34,227 nt of DNA, from contig JBDKIV010000089.1 of assembly GCA_039796935.1 (NCBI GenBank), forward strand, positions 1-34,227, read 5' to 3'. Position 1 is the first letter of the stretch. Each line of letters begins with the position of its first letter. Position numbers and translations under genes: made by a program. This DNA is from VFMC01 sp039796935. Lineage in GTDB: Bacteria > Actinomycetota > Acidimicrobiia > Acidimicrobiales > Ilumatobacteraceae. Positions 22,723 to 30,205 of the stretch are shown piece after piece. The notes beneath the pieces are model-generated. The model did not search any database. It was given only the letters and a program-made list of their open reading frames with translations, and had not been told where the DNA came from.

Positions 22723-24137
22723 GCGATGCCCGCTCGGGTGTGGGCCCACGACAGCAGGCCCTGAACGGGTTCGGTGGGTGTCGGCGAGGGGTGTGATCGG
22801 TCGGGGTGGACCCGTCGATCGTTCGGCGGATCGTTCGGCGGTTCGGGTGGTTGCACCGAGCCCGGCGGCTTGCCACGTGGTGGTGCGAGTGCTTGCCGGA
22901 AGGTCTGGTCGTGGTCGGCGTGGCTGACCTCGATGGTTCGGTCGGGATCGAGACGGATGCTCCATCCTCGATCGTGGACATGGTGGTGGTGTCTGCTGCA
23001 GAGCGGGATCAGGTTGTCGAGATCGGTCGGTCCACCGTGTCGCCGATACCTGATGTGGTGGATCTCGCATCGCGAGAACACGACATCGCAATTCGGCCAG
23101 GCACAGGTCGGGTACATGGCTTGCAGGGCTCGTCGCTGGCCTCGGTTGGGGGTCGGCCTCGACGTGCCGAGTGCGAGCACCTGTCCCTCGGCACCGACGA
23201 TGGCGAAGTGCTGGAGTGCGGTGCAGAGGAGTCGGCGGGCACCGGCGACCGGTAGGTCGTGGCCGTCGCTGGTGCGGCAGGTCGTGTCGATGTGTTCGCC
23301 AGTCTCGAGTGTTTGGGCGTCGACGACGATGACGACCTCGGCCCGCGGGCCCGTCGGGGCGGCTGCATGACCGGCGAGACGGTGCGCGGCGTTGGCCAGC
23401 ATTCTGGCCAGGGTGTGGGCCCGGACGTGCTCCCAGTCAGTTCGGCGTGCCTCGTCGATCTCGCCGAAGTCGGCCGGATCGTTCGAGTAGTAGACGGCGC
23501 GGGTTGCGGCCTCGAGACAGCCGAACACCTGCGCCCCGAGGACGGGGTCGAAGCGGGCGTGCAGGTGGAACATGCCGCTCTCGGCGTCGACGCGGGTGCT
23601 GACCGATGTGTCGTACTGCTGTCGTCGAAGACGCGAGCGGCCCTCGTCACCCGACACGGTCCGGGCGAGCCGTCGGCAGTGTGTGGCGAACTGCTCGGGT
23701 GTCATGGAGGTGGCGGCGGTGGCGAGGGAAGCATCGTGGGCCATGAACCGGGCCTGGATCGGTTCGGTGAGGCCGGCGGTGACCTGCGCGACGACATCGG
23801 CGTGCTCCACCGACACCGAGCCGTCGGCCATGTGCGAGCGGAACACCGGCGTGTCGGCAACCGTTCGGGCTCGGCGAACGGTCTTTCGCGCTGTGCGTGT
23901 GGAGGTACCCGTCCATCCGGCGAGGACATCGTCGACGGCCACGCCCCCGCTGCCGCCATCGAGCAACTGGTCGGCCCGGAGCGTGAGGTCGATCTCTGCC
24001 GAGTCGAGCACGGCTCGAATGCGGTGGATTCGGCCGAGGAGGTCGGTGACGACGACCCGATCGGCGGCAGCCGGATCGGTGGTGCACACGGCGGTGAGCG
24101 CCCCGACCACCTCATCGACTACTGCAGGATCGAACAT
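22692..24137 (-). CDS. DUF222-HNH endonuclease family protein (13E12-like)
   Basis: A 481-aa protein of the actinobacterial DUF222 plus C-terminal HNH type. The DUF222 part includes RADQLLDGGSG, the DVLAGWTGTSTRTARKTVRRA helix and GSVSVEHADVV. The HNH part begins MYPTCAWPNC (C345 and C350), then SRCEIHHIRYRRHGGPTD (H360-H361) and LDNLIPLCSRHHHHVHDRGW with C380, so zinc and metal ligands are intact. These multicopy proteins occur in many actinobacteria (M. tuberculosis REP13E12 region); endonuclease activity is presumed, biological role unresolved. The tail after 430 is Pro/Arg-rich (PPGSVQPPEPPNDPPNDRR). Start ATG 24137 has TACAGT 7 bases upstream. No transposase or terminal repeats flank it. 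Confidence 0.9.
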   Translation of the reverse strand: MFDPAVVDEVVGALTAVCTTDPAAADRVVVTDLLGRIHRIRAVLDSAEIDLTLRADQLLDGGSGGVAVDDVLAGWTGTSTRTARKTVRRARTVADTPVFRSHMADGSVSVEHADVVAQVTAGLTEPIQARFMAHDASLATAATSMTPEQFATHCRRLARTVSGDEGRSRLRRQQYDTSVSTRVDAESGMFHLHARFDPVLGAQVFGCLEAATRAVYYSNDPADFGEIDEARRTDWEHVRAHTLARMLANAAHRLAGHAAAPTGPRAEVVIVVDAQTLETGEHIDTTCRTSDGHDLPVAGARRLLCTALQHFAIVGAEGQVLALGTSRPTPNRGQRRALQAMYPTCAWPNCDVVFSRCEIHHIRYRRHGGPTDLDNLIPLCSRHHHHVHDRGWSIRLDPDRTIEVSHADHDQTFRQALAPPRGKPPGSVQPPEPPNDPPNDRRVHPDRSHPSPTPTEPVQGLLSWAHTRAGIAQIAGAACVA

Positions 24138-24144
24138 GAGTTCG

Positions 24145-24150
24145 ACTGTA
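24145..24150 (-). promoter_or_regulatory. Leaderless-type -10 (TACAGT)
   Basis: TACAGT on the minus strand is 7 bases upstream of ATG 24137. Confidence 0.5.
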
Positions 24151-24167
24151 GCGAGGGGGTGTCACGT

Positions 24168-24366
24168 GGATGCAGGGGCCGAGTGCAGCCCGGTTGCCGC
24201 AGCCGGTGCCGGTGTCGCAGCCGGAGCCGGTGCCGGTGCCGGTGCCGCAGCCCGAGGCTCAGGCTTGAAGGTCAGGCTGAGGGAGCCGAGTGCAGCCCGG
24301 GTGTCGCAGCCGGAGTCTCAGGTCCGTGCCGCCCCAGTGCTCAGGCCCGTGAGGCCCGAGGCTCAG
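24168..24366 (-). repeat. Complex GC-rich repeat block in 225-base gap
   Basis: Two nested families occupy nearly the whole gap between the DUF222-HNH start and the DUF6159 stop: GCCGGTGCCGGTGTCGCA-like hexamer units (24187-24250) and CTCAGGC-containing units (24258 to 24366). A CCGAGTGCAGCCCGG block occurs at both 24179 and 24285. Minus-strand TGA triplets appear at 24259, 24272, 24318, 24341 and 24363; the last is the DUF6159 stop. No gene is seen. Confidence 0.75.
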
Positions 24367-25214
24367 GCCTTCTGGCTGACGGCCACGGCGAGCATCGACT
24401 CGTCGAACCCGGGTGTCGGCATGCCACTGGCGTAGCGGTACAGCGCCACCTTTGCATAGGCCGAGACGGCCCCGAACACGAGCAAGGCCGTGAGGAAGGC
24501 GAGGAGCAGCACGACCCCGACGATGATGCCGAGGACAGTCGCCACACTCGCGAGCGCTACCACCACGACGCCCCCCACGATCGCTGCGGCGACGAGGCCG
24601 AGCATGTAGAGACCGAGGCGAAGTTCGACGCGCGCAGCGTTGCGCCATCTGCGCCGTACCGTCTCGGACGACAGCTTGAGTGCCTCGACCGCGCCGACGT
24701 CGTTGGCGGCGATGATCGGGATGGTGAAGTACGAGGCAACGGCCCATGCGGTGCCGCCGAGCGCGCCGACCAGCTTGCCGGCGATGCCGCCGATCTTGTC
24801 CTCGAGCGCTTGGAGGAGCAGACCGACCGTGGTCGACAGCAGCGCCCACGTGACGATGCCTCGCTTGCGCTTCCATGCGGTGGCGCACGCCGAACGCACG
24901 CTCGGGTCGCCGCCGCTCATCCGCTCGTGTGCACCCGCGGCGAGTGCGACGGCGAAGAACGTGGTGATGATCGCCGCGACGAAGGCGATCAGCACGAACA
25001 GGACCACGCTCGCCCACGCTGCGCTCGCTGGCATGAGGAGTGCGAACACGAGGAGTGGGGCGATGCCGGCGAGGGCTGCGAGCCCACCGACGACCGGCAA
25101 CGAGATGAGCTCGTGGTCGTGGCGAAGCGCCTGCCAGGCGGACGAGACGAGTTTGCCGCCGGTGCCCCGGGCGGGGCCACTGGGCGTGGGGGGCGGCGGC
25201 GGTGTGATCGACAT
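24363..25214 (-). CDS. DUF6159-like multi-pass membrane protein
   Basis: A 283-aa protein. A proline-rich N-terminus (MSITPPPPPTPSG) precedes SAWQALRHDHELISLPVVGG, then helices at about 40-62, 66-96, 118-136, 150-170, and a long hydrophobic pair at 202-235 and 237-260. The segment WAVASYFTIPIIAANDVGAV followed by EALKLSSETVRRRW is characteristic of the family annotated DUF6159, in which this amphipathic stretch separates helices. Function unknown. Start ATG 25214 is supported by TACCGT 7 bases upstream; it is divergent from the P450 gene with an 83-base gap. Confidence 0.75.
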   Translation of the reverse strand: MSITPPPPPTPSGPARGTGGKLVSSAWQALRHDHELISLPVVGGLAALAGIAPLLVFALLMPASAAWASVVLFVLIAFVAAIITTFFAVALAAGAHERMSGGDPSVRSACATAWKRKRGIVTWALLSTTVGLLLQALEDKIGGIAGKLVGALGGTAWAVASYFTIPIIAANDVGAVEALKLSSETVRRRWRNAARVELRLGLYMLGLVAAAIVGGVVVVALASVATVLGIIVGVVLLLAFLTALLVFGAVSAYAKVALYRYASGMPTPGFDESMLAVAVSQKA

Positions 25215-25221
25215 GTGACAG

Positions 25222-25227
25222 ACGGTA
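25222..25227 (-). promoter_or_regulatory. Leaderless-type -10 (TACCGT)
   Basis: TACCGT on the minus strand is 7 bases upstream of ATG 25214. On the plus strand of the same gap, CACACT is 6 bases before the P450 ATG, a one-mismatch version of the same pattern. Confidence 0.5.
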
Positions 25228-25297
25228 CTTGCCGGGCGAGGCCGGTGTGTACGACCTGTGAGGCCGGTGGGCGCGACCCGTGAGGCACACTGATCGG

Positions 25298-26524
25298 ATG
25301 ACCTCGCTCGACGACATCGTCGCACGGTTCGATGTGAACGACCCGTCCTTCGTCCAGTGGCCGTATCCGGTGCTCGACGAGTTGCGTGAAGCCACGCCGC
25401 TGTTCTACGACGACCGCTCTGGGCAGTGGGTGCTGACCCGGTTTGCCGACGTCCACGAGACGCTTCGCGATCGACGCCTCGGGCGCGGCTACACACACCG
25501 GTACAGCCATGCAGAGATCGGCCGACCCGAGCCCGATCCGCGGTGGAGCCGCTTTCATGCGCACGAGCAGTGGTCGTTGCTCAACATCGAGCCACCCGAC
25601 CACACGCGTCTTCGTCGTCTGGTCACGAAGGTCTTCACACCGCGAGCGGTCGATGCGATGCGGCCGATGATCGAGGGCATCGCGTCGGAGTTGTTCGACC
25701 GGGTCGCCGACCGCGGCCGGTTCGATCTGATCGCCGACTATGCGCAGCCGTACTCGGTCGCGGTGATCTGCAACATGTTGGGGGTGCCGAGGGCCGACAC
25801 GCAGTTGCTGCTCGACTGGTCGCACGCGATCGTGAAGATGTACGAACTGAATACGAGCGATGCGTTGAAGGCGGCGGCCGATCGCGCTGCGGGGGAGTTC
25901 ATCGAGTACACGTCGTCGCTCATCGCCGACAAGCGGCGCGCGCCGGACGGGTCGTTGATCAGTCAATTGGTGGCGGTGGAGGACCAAGGTGACGTGCTGA
26001 CCGAGGCCGAGATCACGTCGACCGCGATGGTGTTGCTCGAGGCGGGCCACGAGGCGACCGTGAACTCGTTGGCCAACGGGATGCGAGCGATGATGCTCCA
26101 CCGCGACGAGTGGGAGCGTGTGGTCGGCGGCGAGGTTGCGCCGCGCACGGCGATCGAGGACATGATCCGCTGGGACGCTCCGCTGCAGTTGTTCGAGCGG
26201 TGGGTGCTCGAGGACGGCGTCGAGATCGCCGGCCAGCGCATCCCCCTCGGTGCCGAAGTGGCGATGTTGTTCGGGGCCGCCAACCGCGATCCGCGTCGGT
26301 TCGCGGATGCTGGTCGTTTCGATGCGGGGCGTGGTGACACGGCCCATGTCGGCTTCGGTGGCGGCATCCACTTCTGCATCGGGGCGCCGCTGGCTCGGCT
26401 CGAGCTCGAGGTGTCGGTCGAGCAGTTGGCCCGCCGCTTTCCGGCTGTCGAGCTTGCGGGCGACGCCCGGTATCACCCGACGTTCGTGTTGCGCGGCCTC
26501 ACTGCGCTCGAGCTGCAGTGCTGA
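25298..26524 (+). CDS. Cytochrome P450
   Basis: A 408-aa soluble bacterial P450. NIEPPDHTRLRRLVTKVFTP is the C-helix motif; VLLEAGHEATVNSLANG is the I-helix oxygen-activation motif; FGGGIHFCIGAPLARLE is the heme loop with Cys360 as thiolate ligand. The K-helix reads AIEDMIRW, so the otherwise nearly invariant Glu of ExxR is Asp288 (D288-x-x-R291), with Glu287 just before it. Likely a monooxygenase receiving electrons through a ferredoxin; a P450-type ferredoxin reductase gene lies 2.3 kb downstream on the same strand. No ferredoxin gene is seen. Start ATG 25298 is preferred over an in-frame GTG at 25280. Its 3' end overlaps the convergent kinase-phospholyase gene by 26 bases. Confidence 0.93.
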   Translation: MTSLDDIVARFDVNDPSFVQWPYPVLDELREATPLFYDDRSGQWVLTRFADVHETLRDRRLGRGYTHRYSHAEIGRPEPDPRWSRFHAHEQWSLLNIEPPDHTRLRRLVTKVFTPRAVDAMRPMIEGIASELFDRVADRGRFDLIADYAQPYSVAVICNMLGVPRADTQLLLDWSHAIVKMYELNTSDALKAAADRAAGEFIEYTSSLIADKRRAPDGSLISQLVAVEDQGDVLTEAEITSTAMVLLEAGHEATVNSLANGMRAMMLHRDEWERVVGGEVAPRTAIEDMIRWDAPLQLFERWVLEDGVEIAGQRIPLGAEVAMLFGAANRDPRRFADAGRFDAGRGDTAHVGFGGGIHFCIGAPLARLELEVSVEQLARRFPAVELAGDARYHPTFVLRGLTALELQC

Positions 26525-28793
26525 GCAGGGCTGCTTCGAAGGCCCGCTCGAAGACCGGTACGTGGTCGGCGGTGAAGGCGAGCGGTGGCCGCACCTTGAG
26601 GACGTTTCCGTCGCGGCCGGTGGTGCCGACGAGCACGCCTTCGTGGCGGAGCGCGTTGCGAAGTGAGACGGCGCGGGCGCGGTCCGGTGCGGCGGTCTGG
26701 CGATCGGTGACGACCTCGATGGCGTTCGCCAGGCCCATGCCGCGAACGTCGCCGATCCACTCGAACGGCTCGGCGATGCGCCGTGCCGCCGAGCGAAGTG
26801 CGTCGCCCGCCTGCACGACACGCGGGAGGACCCGCTCGTCGTGCAGCACGTCGAGCACTGCATGGGCGGCCGCGACCGACACCTGATTTCCTCCGAACGT
26901 CGAGAAGAACACGGTGTGCTCGGCCATCCGTTCGGCGATCTCCCGGCGGGTGATGACGGCTGCGACCGGATGGCCGTTGCCCATGGGCTTGCCGAGCGTG
27001 ACGATGTCGGGCTCGATGCCGAATCGGTCGAACGACCACATCGAGCCGGTCCGGCCGTGGCCGCCCTGGACCTCGTCGGCCACCCAGAGGCCGCCGGCGC
27101 GGTGGGTCATCTCGACCCAGTTGCGCACGAGTGACGGGTCGAGGTCGTGGACGCCATCGCTCTGCAGGACGCCGTCGAGGATCGTCATGGCGGGGGCGAT
27201 GCCGCGCGATGCGAGGCGGTCGAGTGCGGTGGCGAACGACGACGTGTCGGCGTGCAGTCGTCGGTAGGTGTCGGTCGGCCACCATCGTTCGATGTGGATG
27301 GGCAGGTGCTGATCGTCGAGCACCTCGGGCGAGAGCGGGGCGAGTGCGTACGAGATGCCGTGGTAGGCGTGCATGGTGCAGAGCCCGCCGCCGTTGCCGG
27401 TGAAGCCGGTGGCGAGTCGCCATGCCAGGTCGTTGGCCTCGGATCCCGAGTTGACGAAGAAGACCGTGTCGAGCGGCGCCGGGCACGAGTCGACGAGCCG
27501 CTCGGCGAGGTCGATCGCGCTGCCGTGCAGGTAGCGGAGATTCGTGTTGAGCACGCGGGCCTGTCGGGCGATCGCCTCGGTGACGCGAGGGTGGCTGTGA
27601 CCGATGCAGGGCACGTTGTTGTAGAGGTCGAGGTAGCGGCGGCCGTCGGTGTCGATCATCCACGTGCCCTCGGCCGATGCCATGTGGATCGGTTCGTCGT
27701 AGCTGAGCGATTCGACCGCGGGCCCGAAGACCCGGGCGCGTCGTTCGGTGAGTGGCGACGCGGACGACGACACCGGACTGGACGTCGCGGCGCGGCCGAG
27801 CAGCTCGCCGAGCATCACCATCGCACTCTGGTTGAACCGTTCGGCGAACGCCGACTCTTCCAGTCCTTCTGCTGCTCGCCACGACCCGATGGCGATGCCC
27901 ACGGCCGCCCGTGCGGCCCACACGTGATCGATCAGGTCGAGTTCGAGTTGTTCGAGCGGCGTGATGCGCTGATAGCCGTCGAGCACGAGTCGCGACATGC
28001 GCCACAGGTCGTCACCGGTGCGGCGGGTGCCGAGCGAGTCGAGCACCGAGGCGAGGTCGGCCACCAGCGCGGTGTGGCTGAGGTCGCCGAAGTCGATGAT
28101 GGCGAGGATGCGGCCGTCGTCGTCGACGATCGTGTTGTCGATGGTGAGGTCGGTGTGCAGCACCTGCGAGCGGATCAGCGGCCATGCCGGGACGACGTGT
28201 GTCTCGAATCGATCGAGTACGTGGGCGACCGTGCGGCGCACCTCGTGGTCGGTGATGGTCGACAGCATGGAGCGGCAGCGGGTTGCGTGCTGCACGTCCC
28301 AGGGCATCGTGCGGATCGCGTTGGGGTGAGCGAAGCTGCGCAGCGCGCGGGCCAGTCGCGCCGTGGTCGTGCCCCATGCGACGAGGGCCGTCTCGTCGAG
28401 TGTCGTCGGGTCGTGCCGGCCGTTGCCGGCGACGACGTCGTACACGCGGGTCCAGTGTCGCGTGCCGTGCAGGTCGTGCGCGAGGCGTCCGTTGCCGTCG
28501 GGGCCCGGCCATGGATGGATGAGCGCCAGCGTGGGGTCGGCGGCGGCTGCGTGGGCGACGGCGCTCGCCTCCATGTCGAGTGTGTCGACGGACTCCGCAG
28601 CGTTCGACACCTTGAGCACGGCGAGGCGGGTTCCGTCGTCGGCGCACAGCATGAACGTCCGGTCACGTTCGCTGCCCAGGTCGGTCGCCGAGGCGGCGGC
28701 GATCCCGAACCGCTCGCCGATGGCGCAGGCGTCGCTGGTCGAGCAGTCGGGCCGTGGGGCGATCAGGACGGGGTCGATGTGTGGCTGCTCCAT
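26499..28793 (-). CDS. Hydroxy-amine kinase/phospholyase fusion (APH + class III PLP enzyme)
   Basis: A 764-aa bifunctional protein. Residues 1-330 are an aminoglycoside-phosphotransferase/HYKK-like kinase: K61 in AVLKVSN, catalytic loop VLHTDLTIDN (H213, D215, N220) and metal loop IDFGD (D234). Residues about 350-764 are a class III PLP enzyme: DLYNNVPCIGHSHPRV (386-403), NSGSEAND (448-455), VADEVQGGHGRTG and Schiff-base K602 in LGKPMGNGHP. The NNV..GHSHP block and the fusion itself match ethanolamine-phosphate and 5-phosphohydroxylysine phospholyases (human AGXT2L1/AGXT2L2, with kinase AGPHD1). Predicted reaction: phosphorylate a vicinal hydroxy-amine, then eliminate phosphate and ammonia to give an aldehyde. 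The middle peptidase-like domain seen in longer bacterial fusions is absent. Start ATG 28793. Confidence 0.88.
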   Translation of the reverse strand: MEQPHIDPVLIAPRPDCSTSDACAIGERFGIAAASATDLGSERDRTFMLCADDGTRLAVLKVSNAAESVDTLDMEASAVAHAAAADPTLALIHPWPGPDGNGRLAHDLHGTRHWTRVYDVVAGNGRHDPTTLDETALVAWGTTTARLARALRSFAHPNAIRTMPWDVQHATRCRSMLSTITDHEVRRTVAHVLDRFETHVVPAWPLIRSQVLHTDLTIDNTIVDDDGRILAIIDFGDLSHTALVADLASVLDSLGTRRTGDDLWRMSRLVLDGYQRITPLEQLELDLIDHVWAARAAVGIAIGSWRAAEGLEESAFAERFNQSAMVMLGELLGRAATSSPVSSSASPLTERRARVFGPAVESLSYDEPIHMASAEGTWMIDTDGRRYLDLYNNVPCIGHSHPRVTEAIARQARVLNTNLRYLHGSAIDLAERLVDSCPAPLDTVFFVNSGSEANDLAWRLATGFTGNGGGLCTMHAYHGISYALAPLSPEVLDDQHLPIHIERWWPTDTYRRLHADTSSFATALDRLASRGIAPAMTILDGVLQSDGVHDLDPSLVRNWVEMTHRAGGLWVADEVQGGHGRTGSMWSFDRFGIEPDIVTLGKPMGNGHPVAAVITRREIAERMAEHTVFFSTFGGNQVSVAAAHAVLDVLHDERVLPRVVQAGDALRSAARRIAEPFEWIGDVRGMGLANAIEVVTDRQTAAPDRARAVSLRNALRHEGVLVGTTGRDGNVLKVRPPLAFTADHVPVFERAFEAALLSTAARAQ

Positions 28794-28801
28794 CGGTCGC
28801 G

Positions 28802-28807
28802 ACCGTA
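28802..28807 (-). promoter_or_regulatory. Leaderless-type -10 (TACGGT)
   Basis: TACGGT on the minus strand is 8 bases upstream of ATG 28793 of the kinase-phospholyase gene. Confidence 0.4.
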
Positions 28808-28865
28808 GACGCAGGGACGGGTCGTCGTCCGGCCCGTCGGCGTGCTGTCGCCTCGTGTCGTCCCC

Positions 28866-28871
28866 TAGTGT
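28866..28871 (+). promoter_or_regulatory. Leaderless-type -10 (TAGTGT)
   Basis: TAGTGT is 7 bases upstream of GTG 28879, which supports that codon as the reductase start rather than the open frame further upstream. Confidence 0.5.
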
Positions 28872-28878
28872 CGACGTC

Positions 28879-30129
28879 GTGGAGTGGTCGGGCGCGGGTT
28901 TGGAACATGTCGTGGTGGTCGGGGCGTCGCTTGCTGGTCTTCGTGCCTGCGAGACGTTGCGGACGGATGGGTTCACGGGCCGCGTCACCTTGGTCGGGGC
29001 CGAGCCCGAGATGCCGTACGACCGTCCTCCGTTGTCGAAGAAGTTGCTGGCGGGCGAGTGGGAGGCCGACCGGATCCGGCTTCGCAAGCCGGCCGACCTC
29101 GAGTCGCTCGGTCTCGACCTGCGGCTCGGGGTCGCGGCCACCGGGCTCGACCTCGGGCGGCGTTCGCTGGCGATGGCCGACGGCGCAGCGATCGGGTTCG
29201 ATTCGCTGGTGATCGCAACCGGTGCCGCCACCCGTCGTCTGCCGGGCCAGCCCGATCTCGACGGCGTGTGTGATCTTCGTACGGTTGCGGATGCGCTCGA
29301 CCTTCGTGCGCGTCTTCGTACCGAGCAGACCCGTCTGACGGTGATCGGTGCGGGCTTCATCGGTCTCGAGGTGGCCGCCACGGCGCGTCAGCTCGGTTGT
29401 GTGGTGACGGTCCTCGAGGGTGCACCGGCTCCGCTGGTGCGGGGTCTGGGTGCCGAGATGGGTGCAGCGGTTGCCTCGGTGCACCTGCGTCACGGTGTCG
29501 ATCTGCGCTGTGGTGTGCAGGTGCGTGCCATCGAGGGTGCCGATGGTCGGGTCACCGGGGTCCGGTTGGCCGACGGCACGCTGATCGGCAGTGATGTGGT
29601 GCTCGTCGGGATCGGTGTGTCACCGGCCATCGGTTGGCTCGCCGACAGCGGCCTGGAGCTCGGCGACGGGATCATCTGTGACGATGCGCTGTGGACCGGT
29701 GTGCCGGGTGTGTTCGCCGCGGGCGACTGCGCTCGGTGGCACAACCACGTGTTCGACCCGCACGACGATGCCGTGATGCGTGTCGAGCACTGGACCAATG
29801 CTGCCGAGCAGGGCGCGCACGCCGCTCGCAATTTGCTGGCCCAGGCGGCCGGCCAACCGCTCGCCCCGTATCAGTCGGTGCCGTTCTTCTGGAGCGATCA
29901 GTTCGAGAGCCGCGTGCAGTTCGTCGGACGCGCGCACGGCGGCGACGAGGTGCACGTGTTCGCGGGTTCGACCGACGGAGCGTTCGCCGCGATGTACGGC
30001 TACGAGGGCCGGTTGCGCGGGGTGCTGGGGGTGAGCATGCCGAAGATGGTCATGCCGTTCCGCGCCCTCGTGGCGGCGAAGGCATCGTGGGCCGAGGCGT
30101 TGCAGAAAGCAGCCGAACTGACGGCGTGA
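28879..30129 (+). CDS. FAD-dependent ferredoxin reductase (P450 partner type)
   Basis: A 416-aa reductase of the putidaredoxin/rhodocoxin reductase family. FAD-binding motif VVVVGASLAGLRACETL (11-27), substrate-side motif PYDRPPLSKKLLAGEW (47-62), SLVIATGAATRRLPG, second dinucleotide motif VIGAGFIGLEVAATARQLG (around residue 155-173), VFAAGDCA near the second FAD contact, and the C-terminal interface domain (VPFFWSDQFESRVQFVG). It moves electrons from NAD(P)H to a [2Fe-2S] ferredoxin serving a P450 or dioxygenase. The nearby P450 makes it a plausible partner, although a ferredoxin gene is missing here. Start GTG 28879 from the leaderless -10; TTG 28900 is a weaker alternative. Divergent from the kinase-phospholyase gene with an 85-base gap. 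Confidence 0.9.
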   Translation: MEWSGAGLEHVVVVGASLAGLRACETLRTDGFTGRVTLVGAEPEMPYDRPPLSKKLLAGEWEADRIRLRKPADLESLGLDLRLGVAATGLDLGRRSLAMADGAAIGFDSLVIATGAATRRLPGQPDLDGVCDLRTVADALDLRARLRTEQTRLTVIGAGFIGLEVAATARQLGCVVTVLEGAPAPLVRGLGAEMGAAVASVHLRHGVDLRCGVQVRAIEGADGRVTGVRLADGTLIGSDVVLVGIGVSPAIGWLADSGLELGDGIICDDALWTGVPGVFAAGDCARWHNHVFDPHDDAVMRVEHWTNAAEQGAHAARNLLAQAAGQPLAPYQSVPFFWSDQFESRVQFVGRAHGGDEVHVFAGSTDGAFAAMYGYEGRLRGVLGVSMPKMVMPFRALVAAKASWAEALQKAAELTA

Positions 30130-30138
30130 CGCGGGCGT

Positions 30139-30180
30139 GATGCCCGTGAGTCGGTCGGCGAGTCGGTCGGCGAGTCGGCC
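30139..30180 (+). repeat. GAGTCGGTCGGC repeat between reductase and transaminase
   Basis: GAGTCGGTCGGC or GAGTCGGCCGGT occurs three times in tandem (12-base period) just after the reductase gene. It is non-coding. Confidence 0.8.
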
Positions 30181-30193
30181 GGTGGTCGACGGG

Positions 30194-30199
30194 TAGTCT
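30194..30199 (+). promoter_or_regulatory. Leaderless-type -10 (TAGTCT)
   Basis: TAGTCT is exactly 6 bases upstream of ATG 30206 and would drive the transaminase-MarR operon. Confidence 0.5.
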
Positions 30200-30205
30200 C
30201 TGGTC

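Noticed and set aside
22692..24137. DUF222-HNH gene as an insertion sequence, intein or homing endonuclease
   Set aside because: No terminal inverted repeats, target duplication or host-gene interruption; it is a stand-alone member of a common actinobacterial family.
27147..28808. Plus-strand open frame of 553 codons opposite the kinase-phospholyase
   Set aside because: Val/Asp/Gly/Arg-rich shadow typical of high-GC antisense frames; the minus strand has intact kinase and PLP motifs.
28794..29381. N-terminal extension of the kinase-phospholyase to 960 aa
   Set aside because: The extra residues are low-complexity Arg/Ser/Pro sequence antisense to the reductase gene; ATG 28793 fits the kinase domain and has a -10-like element.
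25298..30129. Secondary-metabolite gene cluster around the P450
   Set aside because: No polyketide, peptide or terpene synthase and no tailoring set; the neighbours are catabolic-type enzymes.
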